37,308 nt of DNA. It comes from Candidatus Woesearchaeota archaeon. GTDB taxonomy: Archaea > Nanobdellota > Nanobdellia > Woesearchaeales > ARS49. The position numbers were made by a program, and so were the translations under genes. Positions 1 through 7,351 of the stretch are shown here, in pieces. The stretch spans positions 1 to 37,308 of the forward strand of contig JACQNC010000015.1 of assembly GCA_016203225.1 (NCBI GenBank), read 5' to 3'. Position 1 is the stretch's first letter, and every line of letters begins with the position of its first letter. A model generated the notes under the pieces. It searched no databases and was not told the DNA's origin. It saw only the letters and a list, made by a program, of their open reading frames with translations.

Positions 1-13
1 AACCTGCTTGGGG
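1..13 (-). repeat. Truncated end of dispersed palindromic element (copy F)
   Basis: The first 13 bases (AACCTGCTTGGGG) are the reverse complement of the left end of the intergenic element at 6675 (CCCCAAGCAGG...). The rest of the copy, if present, lies outside the window. The assignment rests on one end only. Confidence 0.45.
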
Positions 14-44
14 AGCCAGCAGAGTCCAGCAGGCTCTGCGGCTC

Positions 45-68
45 AGCAGAATGCGAAAGCGTTCTGCT
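45..68. repeat. Hairpin module AGCAGAA...TTCTGCT
   Basis: Ten base pairs (AGCAGAATGC with GCGTTCTGCT, one T-G wobble) close a GAAA tetraloop. The same stem with a different inner part (AGCAGAACG/CGTTCTGCT) lies inside the element copy at 32663-32788. The bases between the two sites are otherwise unrelated, so the hairpin looks like a unit of its own. The rest of 1-164 holds a second weak stem (CGCCTG at 107 / CAGGCG at 121) and no gene. Confidence 0.5.
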
Positions 69-164
69 TGAGAAATGCCGGGGACGCGGGATGAGAAATC
101 CAGCTCGCCTGGGTCGATCAGCAGGCGATGATCGGCGAGTTTTGACGTAACGTCGAGAAATCCC

Positions 165-476
165 TTACTTGAATTCGACTTTCTTCGCGCGCCAGGAGTC
201 GCCGGCGATGTGCAGCTTGTTGCAGACCTTGCACTGGTAGCGCAGGTCGACCTTCTTCGACGTCTTTCTGCCGAACAGGCGTCGTCTGCCGATGGGCGGC
301 ATCGAGTAACGGCCGTGGTTGCCGTAGCCCGAGAGATGGCGCTTCTGCGCGCGCTTGCCCCATGACTGCGGGTGCGCGGAGCCCATGGTCTTGTTCTTGG
401 TCTGCTCGACCTTGTGCTCCGTGTGCTTCTTGCAGTGCGGGCAATACGTGTTCCGCACCTTCGGGATGACGACCAT
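165..476 (-). CDS. rpl44e: 50S ribosomal protein eL44 (L44e)
   Basis: A 103-residue basic protein with the eL44 pattern: a short start (MVVIPKVRNTYC), a CPHC pair at residues 12-15, a Lys/Arg-rich middle with HLSGYG, and a second CKVC pair at 82-85. The four Cys form the family's zinc site. eL44 sits near the E site of the large subunit in archaea and eukaryotes. A TATA-like box on this strand (498-509, rc CCTTTATAAACC) is centred about 27 bases before the ATG, so the transcript should be leaderless. Archaea often pair this gene with eS27; that partner would lie beyond the window edge. Confidence 0.95.
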   Translation of the reverse strand: MVVIPKVRNTYCPHCKKHTEHKVEQTKNKTMGSAHPQSWGKRAQKRHLSGYGNHGRYSMPPIGRRRLFGRKTSKKVDLRYQCKVCNKLHIAGDSWRAKKVEFK

Positions 477-610
477 ACCGTCGAGTGCAGAGGAGCGGTT
501 TATAAAGGTTTCGAGCTGGAGTCCGGAACCTTGAGCGCGCCTTCGGCGTCGGTCGCTCTGACTCTGGCCCCACTTTATATACTACTTGCTGAGGACAACA
601 AGAAGGAAAG

Positions 611-620
611 ATTTATATAG
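611..620 (+). promoter_or_regulatory. TATA box of the small protein-methyltransferase-phosphoesterase operon
   Basis: ATTTATATAG lies 24-33 bases before the ATG at 644, the spacing expected for a leaderless archaeal mRNA. It overlaps a possible GTG start at 620, which is therefore unlikely to be used. A second TATA-like string (CTTTATATAC, about 574-583) lies further upstream. Confidence 0.7.
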
Positions 621-643
621 TGTTTTTTGCCAAAGGAACCACA

Positions 644-958
644 ATGATCAAGACCCCACACGACCTGGCATTCGCCATCCTTCACTTTTTCGCCAAGAAC
701 GTCGAAGAGCAAGGCATCGGAAAGCTGGACCTCGCGCAAGCGATGACCTGGACAAAAGACGACCCTACCAGCTGCACCACGCGCATCGTACGGCCCGAGA
801 CCCTCTCAGGCCACGAGATCGGCGCGTACGATCTCAGCAAGAGTCGCGAGGCGTACGAACGCGCGATCCAGACGAAACGCGTCATTTACTCAGGCATCCA
901 TGGGCAGTTCGGCTGGTACCTTACCGCGCGAAGCACCGATAAGGTTCAGGCGACATGA
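644..958 (+). CDS. Small conserved-looking protein, first gene of operon
   Basis: A 104-residue soluble protein that I do not recognise. It has an N-terminal helix (MIKTPHDLAFAILHFFAKNVEE) and a polar C-terminal half ending KVQAT; there is no signal peptide, membrane segment or metal motif. The start is placed at the ATG at 644 because the TATA box at 611-620 would be inside any longer reading. Its TGA overlaps the ATG of the methyltransferase by 4 bases (ATGA), so the two are probably translationally coupled. Confidence 0.7.
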   Translation: MIKTPHDLAFAILHFFAKNVEEQGIGKLDLAQAMTWTKDDPTSCTTRIVRPETLSGHEIGAYDLSKSREAYERAIQTKRVIYSGIHGQFGWYLTARSTDKVQAT

Positions 959-1545
959 TGCACCAACCGGTCGAACAGCTCATCGAAGGCATCCAGGCAC
1001 AGCGTGAACCCAAGGGATTCCCTGGCAGGATGCTCGACGCGGCATTCGCGCCCATCCTGATCTCGCGTATCGCGATCAGCGAGCCGTTGCGCGACGATCT
1101 CAGGCGCCTCCGCGGACAGACACTCGTCGACATCGGCTGCGGCATGAGCGGCGCAGGATACCTTATCGCGTGCAGGTTCGGCGTGCGATCCTACGTCGGA
1201 GTCGACGTTTTCTTCGAGAACCTGCGCCCCGACGCACGGCCCTGCCTACCTGGCGCGGTCGAAGACAGGATACCCGTCGCTTGGGAACGACAGGACATGC
1301 TCGACTTCCTGACTCGCCTGCCTGAGAGATCCGTGAGCGTCCTCGCCACCGGCATCGATGTCTGCGTCATCCCGAGCTTCAAGCACCTGCAACGGATCGG
1401 GGAGCAGATCACGCGCGTGCTGCACGATGACGGCCTCGCGATCACGTATTCGTCCGACATCGAGCCGCCGCGGCTCAGCAGGATAAGCCACGGAATCCGG
1501 GGTTTTCCAACGCTCGATGACATAGACCTGTACCACAGAGGCTGA
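955..1545 (+). CDS. Class I SAM-dependent methyltransferase
   Basis: 196 residues with a Rossmann-type SAM site: motif I LVDIGCGMSGAG at residues 57-68, and YVGVDV at 80-85 giving the acidic residue at the end of strand 2. An N-terminal helical part precedes the fold. A weak match to later strands is LATGIDVCVIPS. The substrate cannot be told. It overlaps the preceding gene by 4 bases and is followed after 1 base by the phosphoesterase gene, so all three are probably one transcript. At 196 residues it is near the minimum for the fold and has no added substrate domain. Confidence 0.8.
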   Translation: MMHQPVEQLIEGIQAQREPKGFPGRMLDAAFAPILISRIAISEPLRDDLRRLRGQTLVDIGCGMSGAGYLIACRFGVRSYVGVDVFFENLRPDARPCLPGAVEDRIPVAWERQDMLDFLTRLPERSVSVLATGIDVCVIPSFKHLQRIGEQITRVLHDDGLAITYSSDIEPPRLSRISHGIRGFPTLDDIDLYHRG

Positions 1546-1546
1546 C

Positions 1547-2545
1547 ATGCAGACCCTCTGGATCGGTTCCGATGTGCACGGCGATGTCGACGCGCTGGAG
1601 CAGATGGTGCGCTACGCGACAGCGCAAGGCGTGCGGAACAGCAGGCTTGTCGTGGCGGGTGATTTGAGCCTGCGGGCATATACTCTCGACCAGGCAAATC
1701 GATATGCTGCTGAATCTGATCAAGCCTTGGAGGACGCTCCTGACGCGTTCCGCGGCGCACAAACGGCATTCAAGAGCGCTGCGCGCGACCACAACGTCCG
1801 CAACACGCTCGGCCCGATGAAAACGATCCTTGAACGCTCGGGCATGCCGTTCAATGTCATCCCGGGCAACTATGACCATAACTTCACCGACGTCTTCGGT
1901 GCCGCTAACCTCCACCTCGCATCGACACGATTCGGCGGCGCGAAGGTGTTCGGGTACGGCGGCGCCGACGAGGGTCCCGGACATCTCTGGGGCAACAAGT
2001 TTGTCTGGAACGGCATCGATGTCCGCATCGACATGCGCAAGCTGCTCGAGATCTGCCCCTTCGACCACGACGAACTCTACGGCGCGCTTGTGCGAGAACA
2101 GCCCGACATCGCGATCGTGCACAACCCTCCTCTCGGACTGTGCGACGACATGTTCGACGGCAACAACGTCGGCACGCACGCGACGCGCAAATTCATGCTC
2201 GAACGCCTGCACGCACGGCGCCCGTTGAAGCTCGGCATATCGGGGCACGTCCACGAGGCGGGACCGAACGGCAACAACCCGCATCACGTTGCGGGCATCA
2301 ACGGCCTTGTCGAAGGCGCGCTCAAGACTGTCGTCGTGAACCCGGGCAACCTCGGACGTTACGCTATGATCAACAAGGACACGCTGGCCGAGGTGCGCGC
2401 GTTCCCATACGGCACGTTCATCCGCGTCGACTGCGAGGACGACGGCACGCCGAGAGCGTGCGAACAATACTCGCTCACGCCGCAGACGTCTTTGAACACG
2501 CGCTCATTCGGCGCCGTGCGGCAATTGAGAAGGGTCACGTTCTAG
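1547..2545 (+). CDS. Calcineurin-type metallophosphoesterase
   Basis: 332 residues with the ordered metal-binding motifs of the family: SDVHGD at 8-13 (D-x-H), GDLS near 38, GNYDHN near 107, an isolated His in VHNPP, and GHVHE near 234. These bind two metals in phosphomonoesterases and phosphodiesterases; the substrate is unknown. The insert between the second and third motifs is longer than usual and helical. It is the last gene of the operon starting at 644. The stop overlaps the end of the convergent GINS gene by 4 bases. Confidence 0.85.
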   Translation: MQTLWIGSDVHGDVDALEQMVRYATAQGVRNSRLVVAGDLSLRAYTLDQANRYAAESDQALEDAPDAFRGAQTAFKSAARDHNVRNTLGPMKTILERSGMPFNVIPGNYDHNFTDVFGAANLHLASTRFGGAKVFGYGGADEGPGHLWGNKFVWNGIDVRIDMRKLLEICPFDHDELYGALVREQPDIAIVHNPPLGLCDDMFDGNNVGTHATRKFMLERLHARRPLKLGISGHVHEAGPNGNNPHHVAGINGLVEGALKTVVVNPGNLGRYAMINKDTLAEVRAFPYGTFIRVDCEDDGTPRACEQYSLTPQTSLNTRSFGAVRQLRRVTF

Positions 2546-3285
2546 CGTTCGACGCACGCGCCCTGCTCGATCCAGATATCGGCTATCTCCGACGGGAGTT
2601 CGGCCGTGTCGTTAGGGCTGAAGGGGCCGTACGGTTCCATCTCGGCGCCCACCACCTGCGGGACCTCCTGGAGGAAACGCACGTGCTTTATGGCAGGCTC
2701 TGATGGACTTGTTGAAAGTGTCGATTGTCCGCCAATCGTGCCGGGGTCTGCAGTGCTTGGGAAGTCCTGTTGGGAAGCAGGTACGCTTGGGAACGCAGAA
2801 GCGGTAGGCGGTGTGAACGACGAGAGCGTGTGCGATGCCAATTGCGGCTCGCGGACCTGGAGGAGGCTGCCGAGCACGTTGTTGCGGAACAGGTCCAGCA
2901 CGCTGACGACCTGGTCGAAGAACGCGCGCTCCTCTGTCAAGAGATTGGTCGTGTCTACGATGTTGGCGTTCGTCCGGCTCCTGTTCAAGGCCATGTCTAT
3001 GATCTTCTTCTCCCTTCGCTCGTACAATTCCTTGACGAGCCTGCGGATGTTCTGCATCTCGAGATGGAGCCTGTCGCGCTCGCTGATGCTGAACAGGTCG
3101 TTCTTGTGCCCCGCGTCGCCGTACGTCGTCTCCTTGTCGCGCAGGTAGCCCACCAGTTGGGCGAAGAACTTCGGGTCGAGCTGCTGCAGCTCCTCGCGGC
3201 CCTTCTCGCGCCGCATGAGCTCGTAGAGCGTCTCGTACGTGAGCGCGACGTCGTGCTGCGCAGAAACAGCTGTTTCCTCCACCAT
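2542..3285 (-). CDS. Archaeal GINS complex subunit (Gins51/Gins15 type)
   Basis: 247 residues with a helical A domain (about 12-145), including NIRRLVKELYERREKKIIDM, then a linker, then a small B domain (202-245: VRFLQEVPQVVG ... YGPFSPNDTAELP ... IADIWIEQG). A-then-B order marks the Sld5/Psf1-like archaeal subunit that joins MCM and the RecJ/Cdc45-like protein at the replication fork. The linker (about 150-200) is rich in Ser, Pro and Thr, and its DNA matches the dispersed palindromic element (2692-2796). Promoter: TTTAAAAC at 3315-3322; GGGGT lies just before the ATG. A second subunit (Gins23) is not in the window. Confidence 0.85.
   Translation of the reverse strand: MVEETAVSAQHDVALTYETLYELMRREKGREELQQLDPKFFAQLVGYLRDKETTYGDAGHKNDLFSISERDRLHLEMQNIRRLVKELYERREKKIIDMALNRSRTNANIVDTTNLLTEERAFFDQVVSVLDLFRNNVLGSLLQVREPQLASHTLSSFTPPTASAFPSVPASQQDFPSTADPGTIGGQSTLSTSPSEPAIKHVRFLQEVPQVVGAEMEPYGPFSPNDTAELPSEIADIWIEQGACVER
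2692..2796 (+). repeat. Degenerate palindromic element inside the GINS linker (copy G)
   Basis: 2692-2746 (GGCAGGCTCTGATGG ... TGTCGATT ... CAATCGTGCCGGGG) follows the intergenic copies at 3401 and 6675, with a gap of about 9 bases; the last 14 bases are identical to copy B. 2784-2796 (ACGCTTGGGAACG) resembles the outer end CATCACGTTTGGGAACG of copy B. On the coding strand this gives residues PGTI at 181-184, the same frame as PSTI in ftsY. The reading frame stays open throughout. Confidence 0.55.
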
Positions 3286-3381
3286 AGTACCCCAATGGAC
3301 GTCTACTGGCCGCGTTTAAAACGTTTTCTCTTCTCCAGCCGGAAAAACAACACTTTGGCCGGAAATATGCTATCGTAGACA

Positions 3382-3514
3382 TCCCAAGCGTGATGCGCTC
3401 TAAGCAGGTTTGTAGTGGCTTGATAGTTGTTGATTCCATGCCGATAACGCGACGTCAAACCTGCCGGGGGAGCTCACAGCGGGGAAGCTCAGCGATTGCA
3501 CATCACGCGTGGGA
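3382..3514 (+). repeat. Dispersed palindromic element with nested inverted ends (copy A)
   Basis: Outer ends TCCCAAGCGTGATG (3382-3395) and CATCACGCGTGGGA (3501-3514) are inverted repeats matching at 13 of 14 positions. Inside, 3401-3470 is the core unit, with inverted GCAGGTTTG (3404-3412) and CAAACCTGC (3456-3464). The core matches copies B, C and D. It lies between the GINS promoter and the end of the S-layer gene; apart from this and the terminator I see nothing in 3323-3612. Confidence 0.7.
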
Positions 3515-3561
3515 GCGGCAACCGTTCTGAGGAGAAATATCTCAGGTCGCGGTCGTTATGG

Positions 3562-3602
3562 GAAAAAAGCGAGAAAATCAAAAAAAAAAGAAAAATCAAA
3601 AA
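3562..3602 (-). terminator. T-rich terminator of the S-layer gene
   Basis: On the minus strand this is a long pyrimidine run with a stretch of ten T, starting about 10 bases past the S-layer stop. Archaeal RNA polymerase ends transcription at such T tracts without needing a hairpin. Confidence 0.7.
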
Positions 3603-3612
3603 TCGTTCCGAC

Positions 3613-6015
3613 TTATCCGGCCGTGATGGTCACGTCGGTCAGGGTCGTTCCCTTCACGACGACCTTCGAACCCTTCAGGTCCGCGGCGTAGTCCTTGTAA
3701 CTCGCAAGGACGCGCGTCACACGACGGGTGTCAAGGGCGCTGTAACCAGCCGCGAGCAAGGCAACGTTTCCGTTGTCGTACTTCCACGCCTGGATGATGC
3801 CCATGCCGTCAGTGAAGCCAGCAGTACAGTCCGCCGGGTTGCCGAGCAGCTCAGCAGCGACCGTGTTCGCACACGGACCGCCGACAACGAGCAGGTTCTG
3901 GGCCTTCACGTCGGTGATGTCACGGTCGAGCGCCGCGCTGCCAACCGCTATCTGGTTGACGACGACGGTCTTGACCGCTCCGCCGGCCGACGAGATCTTG
4001 GCCTCTGCCTCGCCGATGAACGCCTGCGCGTACCTGTACTCTTCAGGGTACGTGACGGTGGCGAACTTGTCGTCCTCCTGGTCGTAGTAGACCTCGGTGG
4101 ACCAGTTCGTGACGTACCACTCGTGGTCGTCATCGTCCTTGCTCGCATCGACCGCACTCGCATGGAATGCGCCGGTCGTCGCCGTCGGGACGTTCACGTC
4201 GATATCGTCGTCGCTTCCGGTGTCGTCAGCGATGCTGAACGAGAGCACGTTCGCGCCGTAGCCGTCCTCGCTCTCTTCAGTCAAAGTGAAGATAGCCGCG
4301 TTGGTGAATCCCGTCAGGTTTGCGTTGCCCGCAATCCCGCTGAAGGTCAATCCACCCTCGTCGTTGAGGCTCGTCTCTGCGATGTTGCTGTTGCCGGAGA
4401 CCTCGGTGAAGACCAACGAACCCGTTGTTGTCGGGCTGATGGTCAGCGAGATCGCGCCAGCGCCGGAGCTGAGATCGATGACCTGGCTGGTGTTGACCAC
4501 GGTCTCGTCGAAGTCGTCTTCGCTCGTGCTGCCGTACGTCACGTCCTTCAACTTGATCTTGTTGTCGGCCGTGTCGAAGTCGAGCAGCTCCATCATGTGG
4601 GCTTCTCCGCCCGACGTGATGACGAGGAACTGAGCGCCTTCGCACTCGGTGACCTCGGTGACGAAGTTGCAACCCTGGCCTTCGAGGTAGGTGCGCTCGT
4701 CGATGTCATCGCCATCACCCAGATGGATGAGGTCCGAGTCGTTCTTGTTCCACTCGAGCTTGACTTCCTTGCCGTCATTGTTCATGAACGTCAAGTCAGC
4801 GTTGTCGCCGCTCGCCTGGAGGTCAATCGTCTCCGTCTTCGACGTGCTGAGCCCGTCGAAGTAGAATGTGAACGAGTCGAACACAGGTTCGGTGAAGTGG
4901 TCGCCCGCCGCGAGGAAGACGTCGTCTTCAGGCTCGTACCAGATGCTGAGCGATTCCAAGACGCCGCCGGTGCTGGCGATGTTCACTTCGGAGCCGTCGA
5001 TGTCGACGCCGTTCAGCGTGACTTCGTTGCCGTCCTCGAGCACAAGCTCTGTCGCGCCGAGGTTGACCTCGCACACGTCAGTGTCCTTGCCCGCGCTGTG
5101 CACGACGATCGCGTCAGTGACACCGACTTCGATGCCGCCGATGGTCTTCGTCGTACCACGGTCGATCCACTGCACGGTGCCGTCTACGCTGATGCCGCAC
5201 TTGTCCTCGTTCTCGTTGACGTCGAGAAGCACGAACGTGTGCTTCGCGCCCGAGATCTCACGGGTCAAAGGCTCGTCCTGCGTCATCCACCGGGTGGTGT
5301 CGCCCGCGAGGAACGTTATCTTGTCGATCACGTTGCCGGTCGCGGTCTTCACTTCCGTGATGGTGTACGTCTTGCCGAGGATGTCCAACTTCGCTGTGTT
5401 GAAGTCGTCATCGGTCGTGGTTGCCGACGTGTTGTCGTATTCCACGTCTTCGTCGAACTCGAGCGTGTAGTTGTACATGTCCGAGTTGTCCGCGAAGAAC
5501 AGGTATGCGCCCGCAGTCGGAGCGTCGCTGTCATCTTGCGTGAAGATGAGCTGGCCGCTCGTGCTGAACAGGTCGATCTCCTGTGTGTAGTCGACTTTGT
5601 TGCTTGTGTCGCCCTCGTCCTCGTCGAACGTTCCGTCCGCGAGCAGGGTGGGCAGGTCAGTGCCGTCGAGCGAGGTGTCCTGCACGAACTGCAAGAACCT
5701 GTTGTAGCCGACGTGGGTGCCTGTCTTGTCGATCTTGACTCCCTTGTCAATGACCGAATAGCCAGGACCGACAACGACTTCGGTCTCGGTGACCGAAGCT
5801 GCCTGGAGGGCAGCCGTGGCTTCGATGGAACCGAGGACGTCAGACGTCTTCGCGTTCGCGCCGACCACGATCTTGCCGCTGAACGTTCCGTCCTTGATGA
5901 ACATCGGGGACGGATAGTCCGCCAGATCCTGCGCAGCTGCGCCGAAGATCGTCGCACCGACCATGGCCAAGCCAGTGGTCAACGCCACGATCTTTTTGGT
6001 ATTTATCGATTTCAT
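3613..6015 (-). CDS. S-layer protein (archaeal S_layer_N / S_layer_C type)
   Basis: An 800-residue acidic exported protein. A signal peptide (about 1-28, KKIVALTTGLAMVGATIFGAAAQ) is followed by the archaeal S-layer start DYPSPMFIKDGTFSGKIVVG and SDVLGSIEATAALQA. The C-terminal end (YDNGNVALLAAGYSALDTRR ... VVVKGTTLTDVTI) is the matching S-layer C domain. Long Asp/Glu-rich beta segments lie between, with few Cys. No membrane anchor is present, as usual for lattice-forming proteins. A strong ribosome site (GGAGGTG) sits about 6 bases before the ATG, the TATA box is at 6095-6103, and a T-rich terminator follows, all consistent with very high expression. Confidence 0.9.
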   Translation of the reverse strand: MKSINTKKIVALTTGLAMVGATIFGAAAQDLADYPSPMFIKDGTFSGKIVVGANAKTSDVLGSIEATAALQAASVTETEVVVGPGYSVIDKGVKIDKTGTHVGYNRFLQFVQDTSLDGTDLPTLLADGTFDEDEGDTSNKVDYTQEIDLFSTSGQLIFTQDDSDAPTAGAYLFFADNSDMYNYTLEFDEDVEYDNTSATTTDDDFNTAKLDILGKTYTITEVKTATGNVIDKITFLAGDTTRWMTQDEPLTREISGAKHTFVLLDVNENEDKCGISVDGTVQWIDRGTTKTIGGIEVGVTDAIVVHSAGKDTDVCEVNLGATELVLEDGNEVTLNGVDIDGSEVNIASTGGVLESLSIWYEPEDDVFLAAGDHFTEPVFDSFTFYFDGLSTSKTETIDLQASGDNADLTFMNNDGKEVKLEWNKNDSDLIHLGDGDDIDERTYLEGQGCNFVTEVTECEGAQFLVITSGGEAHMMELLDFDTADNKIKLKDVTYGSTSEDDFDETVVNTSQVIDLSSGAGAISLTISPTTTGSLVFTEVSGNSNIAETSLNDEGGLTFSGIAGNANLTGFTNAAIFTLTEESEDGYGANVLSFSIADDTGSDDDIDVNVPTATTGAFHASAVDASKDDDDHEWYVTNWSTEVYYDQEDDKFATVTYPEEYRYAQAFIGEAEAKISSAGGAVKTVVVNQIAVGSAALDRDITDVKAQNLLVVGGPCANTVAAELLGNPADCTAGFTDGMGIIQAWKYDNGNVALLAAGYSALDTRRVTRVLASYKDYAADLKGSKVVVKGTTLTDVTITAG

Positions 6016-6019
6016 TCAA

Positions 6020-6105
6020 ACACCTCCGTGTTTTTTGGGCTATCTTTACGGTGTAAAGACGCGGTGTTAATTCAGAGCCTTCGCCCTGAACCGCGTATTT
6101 AAACC
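6020..6105 (-). promoter_or_regulatory. S-layer promoter, leader and Shine-Dalgarno
   Basis: On the minus strand, TTTAAATAC (6095-6103) preceded by a purine-rich AAAGG gives an expected start near 6076 and a leader of about 60 bases, ending with GGAGGTG before the ATG. This is one of few genes here with both a leader and a strong ribosome site. Confidence 0.75.
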
Positions 6106-6386
6106 TTTATTGGTGGGAACCTATATTTTCGATAATATACGTCCCTCTCTTTCGCTAGTTGATCGTACAACTGAGCACTAGGCTAAAACCAAACTTGTTT
6201 TATAAGATTTTCGCAATCGCTAGCGACGGAAAACCTCCGATTTAGGTTAAAGTGAGGTTTATACCCTTTATACGGGCTAATATTGCGACACCACTCGAGA
6301 ATGGTATGGACTATTGGTCTGGATTCTATGAAGGAAAACGTGCGAAAAAACGAGACCTGGTGCATAACTCCGGTATACGTATCCGT
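6106..6386. other. AT-rich intergenic stretch upstream of the S-layer gene
   Basis: No gene is supported. It has an imperfect inverted repeat GCTAGTTG (6154) / CAACTGAGC (6169), a palindrome CGCTAGCG near 6219, and several TATA-like strings on both strands. It may hold upstream control of the S-layer promoter or an unrecognised small RNA. Confidence 0.4.
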
Positions 6387-6520
6387 ATGCAGGGAGCAGA
6401 TAGTTGTTCTGGGATGCAGGGAGCAGGCAGACGTTCTAGGAATCTAGGCTTCGCGACTATACCGCAGGGGCTCTATCGCCGCCCCCTTCTCGAACCCCGC
6501 GACAGAATGCAGGGAGCAGG
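6387..6520 (-). repeat. Array of truncated tRNA-Leu 3' ends
   Basis: ATGCAGGGAGCAG, which is the reverse of the tRNA-Leu acceptor 3' strand and the start of the T stem plus one flanking base, occurs at 6387-6399, 6414-6427 (one base longer) and at the gene itself (6507-6520). The copies are exact, lie downstream of the tRNA in its own orientation, and are 27 and 93 bp apart. The 93 bp spacer carries a GGGGC/GCCCC stem (6467/6480). Confidence 0.85.
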
Positions 6521-6590
6521 ATTCGAACCTGCGAAGGCCTAAGCCATGCGGTCCTAAGCCGCACCCGTTTGACCACTTCGGTATCCCTGC
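6508..6590 (-). tRNA. tRNA-Leu (anticodon UAG)
   Basis: An 83-base class II tRNA. Acceptor GCAGGGA pairs with TCCCTGC, discriminator A at 6508. The anticodon stem TGCGG/CCGCA encloses CTTAGGA, giving anticodon TAG for CUA codons. A long variable arm (GGC/GCC) and a T arm GCAGG-TTCGAAT-CCTGC follow. No intron and no encoded CCA. A weak AT-rich box (about 6613-6625) is the only promoter candidate. Confidence 0.96.
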
Positions 6591-6674
6591 GAGGAATAGC
6601 GGTTATTCTTGCTACCTATTATTAGTTGTGCTTCCTAGTGATGCTATGCAATAGTGATCTGCCCCTGCTGAGCG

Positions 6675-6780
6675 CCCCAAGCAGGTTGGTAGTGGTGTTA
6701 TTGCTGTCGATTCAGTACCGATAAAGCCACGTCAATCGTGCCGGGGAAGATATGTTTTAGCTCATCACGTTTGGGAACGG
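6675..6780 (+). repeat. Dispersed palindromic element (copy B)
   Basis: The core 6675-6746 begins CCCCAAGCAGGTTGG and ends CGTCAATCGTGCCGGGG. It shares most positions with copies A, C and D. 6763-6780 (CATCACGTTTGGGAACGG) matches the outer right end of copy A, so the longer form of the element is present here too. It lies between tRNA-Leu and the end of the eL37 gene, and nothing else is seen in 6591-6887 besides a T-rich stretch after eL37 (about 6850-6887). Confidence 0.7.
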
Positions 6781-6887
6781 CAAGAATCAGGGTTGCAACT
6801 GATGTTGTGAACGGGCGTTCACTAACAAAATGGCTTTGGAAAGTGTTCCAAAATAAATGTTAGAAAATAACTATAGAAATATATCCT

Positions 6888-7052
6888 TTACGCAGGATTC
6901 TTCCAGTTGTAGTGGCGCATATGGGTCGTCTTGCCGAAGCCGCAGCTCGCGCACGCCTTCTTGCGCGCGTGGTACGAGTGACGGCCGCAGCGGCGGCAGA
7001 TTATGTGCGTGCCGCCCTTGTTCCGCCGACCCATCGAATATGTGCCTTTCAT
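6888..7052 (-). CDS. rpl37e: 50S ribosomal protein eL37 (L37e)
   Basis: A 54-residue basic protein. The start [20 protein letters not shown] matches the family, and the zinc ribbon is two pairs, CRRC (19-22) and CASC (34-37), followed by [13 protein letters not shown]. The start lies only 4 bases after the LSm stop. The LSm-eL37 pair is a common archaeal operon. A pyrimidine-rich stretch follows the stop. Confidence 0.95.
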   Translation of the reverse strand: MKGTYSMGRRNKGGTHIICRRCGRHSYHARKKACASCGFGKTTHMRHYNWKNPA

Positions 7053-7056
7053 GGAA

Positions 7057-7287
7057 TCACGCTGCAGGCGAGATCAGGATGATCGTGTCGCCGCGCAGGA
7101 ACACTGTCCCGAGCTTGCGCTTCAAGGCGCCGGCTTCGTGCTCCTCGGCATTGTCGAGGACGACGTTTATGTGTATGTCGAACGCGTTCAGGTTGCCCAC
7201 GTACGTCTTGCCACCCTTCAGCTCGACGATGACCTTCTTGTTCCTTGCCTTGTTCAATGCGTCCAAAGGACGGCTTTGTTCCATCAT
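7057..7287 (-). CDS. Archaeal LSm (Sm-like RNA-binding) protein
   Basis: 76 residues. Sm1 motif: [20 protein letters not shown], then [21 protein letters not shown]; Sm2 motif: [12 protein letters not shown]. The family forms heptameric rings that bind U-rich RNA. Two ATGs (7287, 7284) follow a GGGGTG stretch; a longer GTG start at 7296 is less likely because it would overlap that ribosome site. TATA box at 7335-7344 (TTATTTAAAT). It is cotranscribed with eL37. Confidence 0.93.
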   Translation of the reverse strand: MMEQSRPLDALNKARNKKVIVELKGGKTYVGNLNAFDIHINVVLDNAEEHEAGALKRKLGTVFLRGDTIILISPAA

Positions 7288-7351
7288 GTAAAACACCCCG
7301 AATAACGGTTGATGGATTGATTCCCAGAACAGGGTTATTTAAATGTTTCCT

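Noticed and set aside
1475-2467. A 330-residue minus-strand frame opposite the metallophosphoesterase
   Set aside because: The plus strand has all five metal-binding motifs and a coupled start; the minus frame has no recognisable domain.
3496-6102. An 868-residue open frame on the plus strand opposite the S-layer gene
   Set aside because: It is the antisense of a GC-rich, Asp/Val-rich gene; low-complexity VVV/RRR/DDV composition, no start signal, and the minus strand encodes a clear S-layer protein with signal peptide and both family domains.
6252-6542. A 96-residue plus-strand frame with repeated MQGA
   Set aside because: It runs into tRNA-Leu, and the repeated MQGA is just the translation of the tRNA 3'-end copies.
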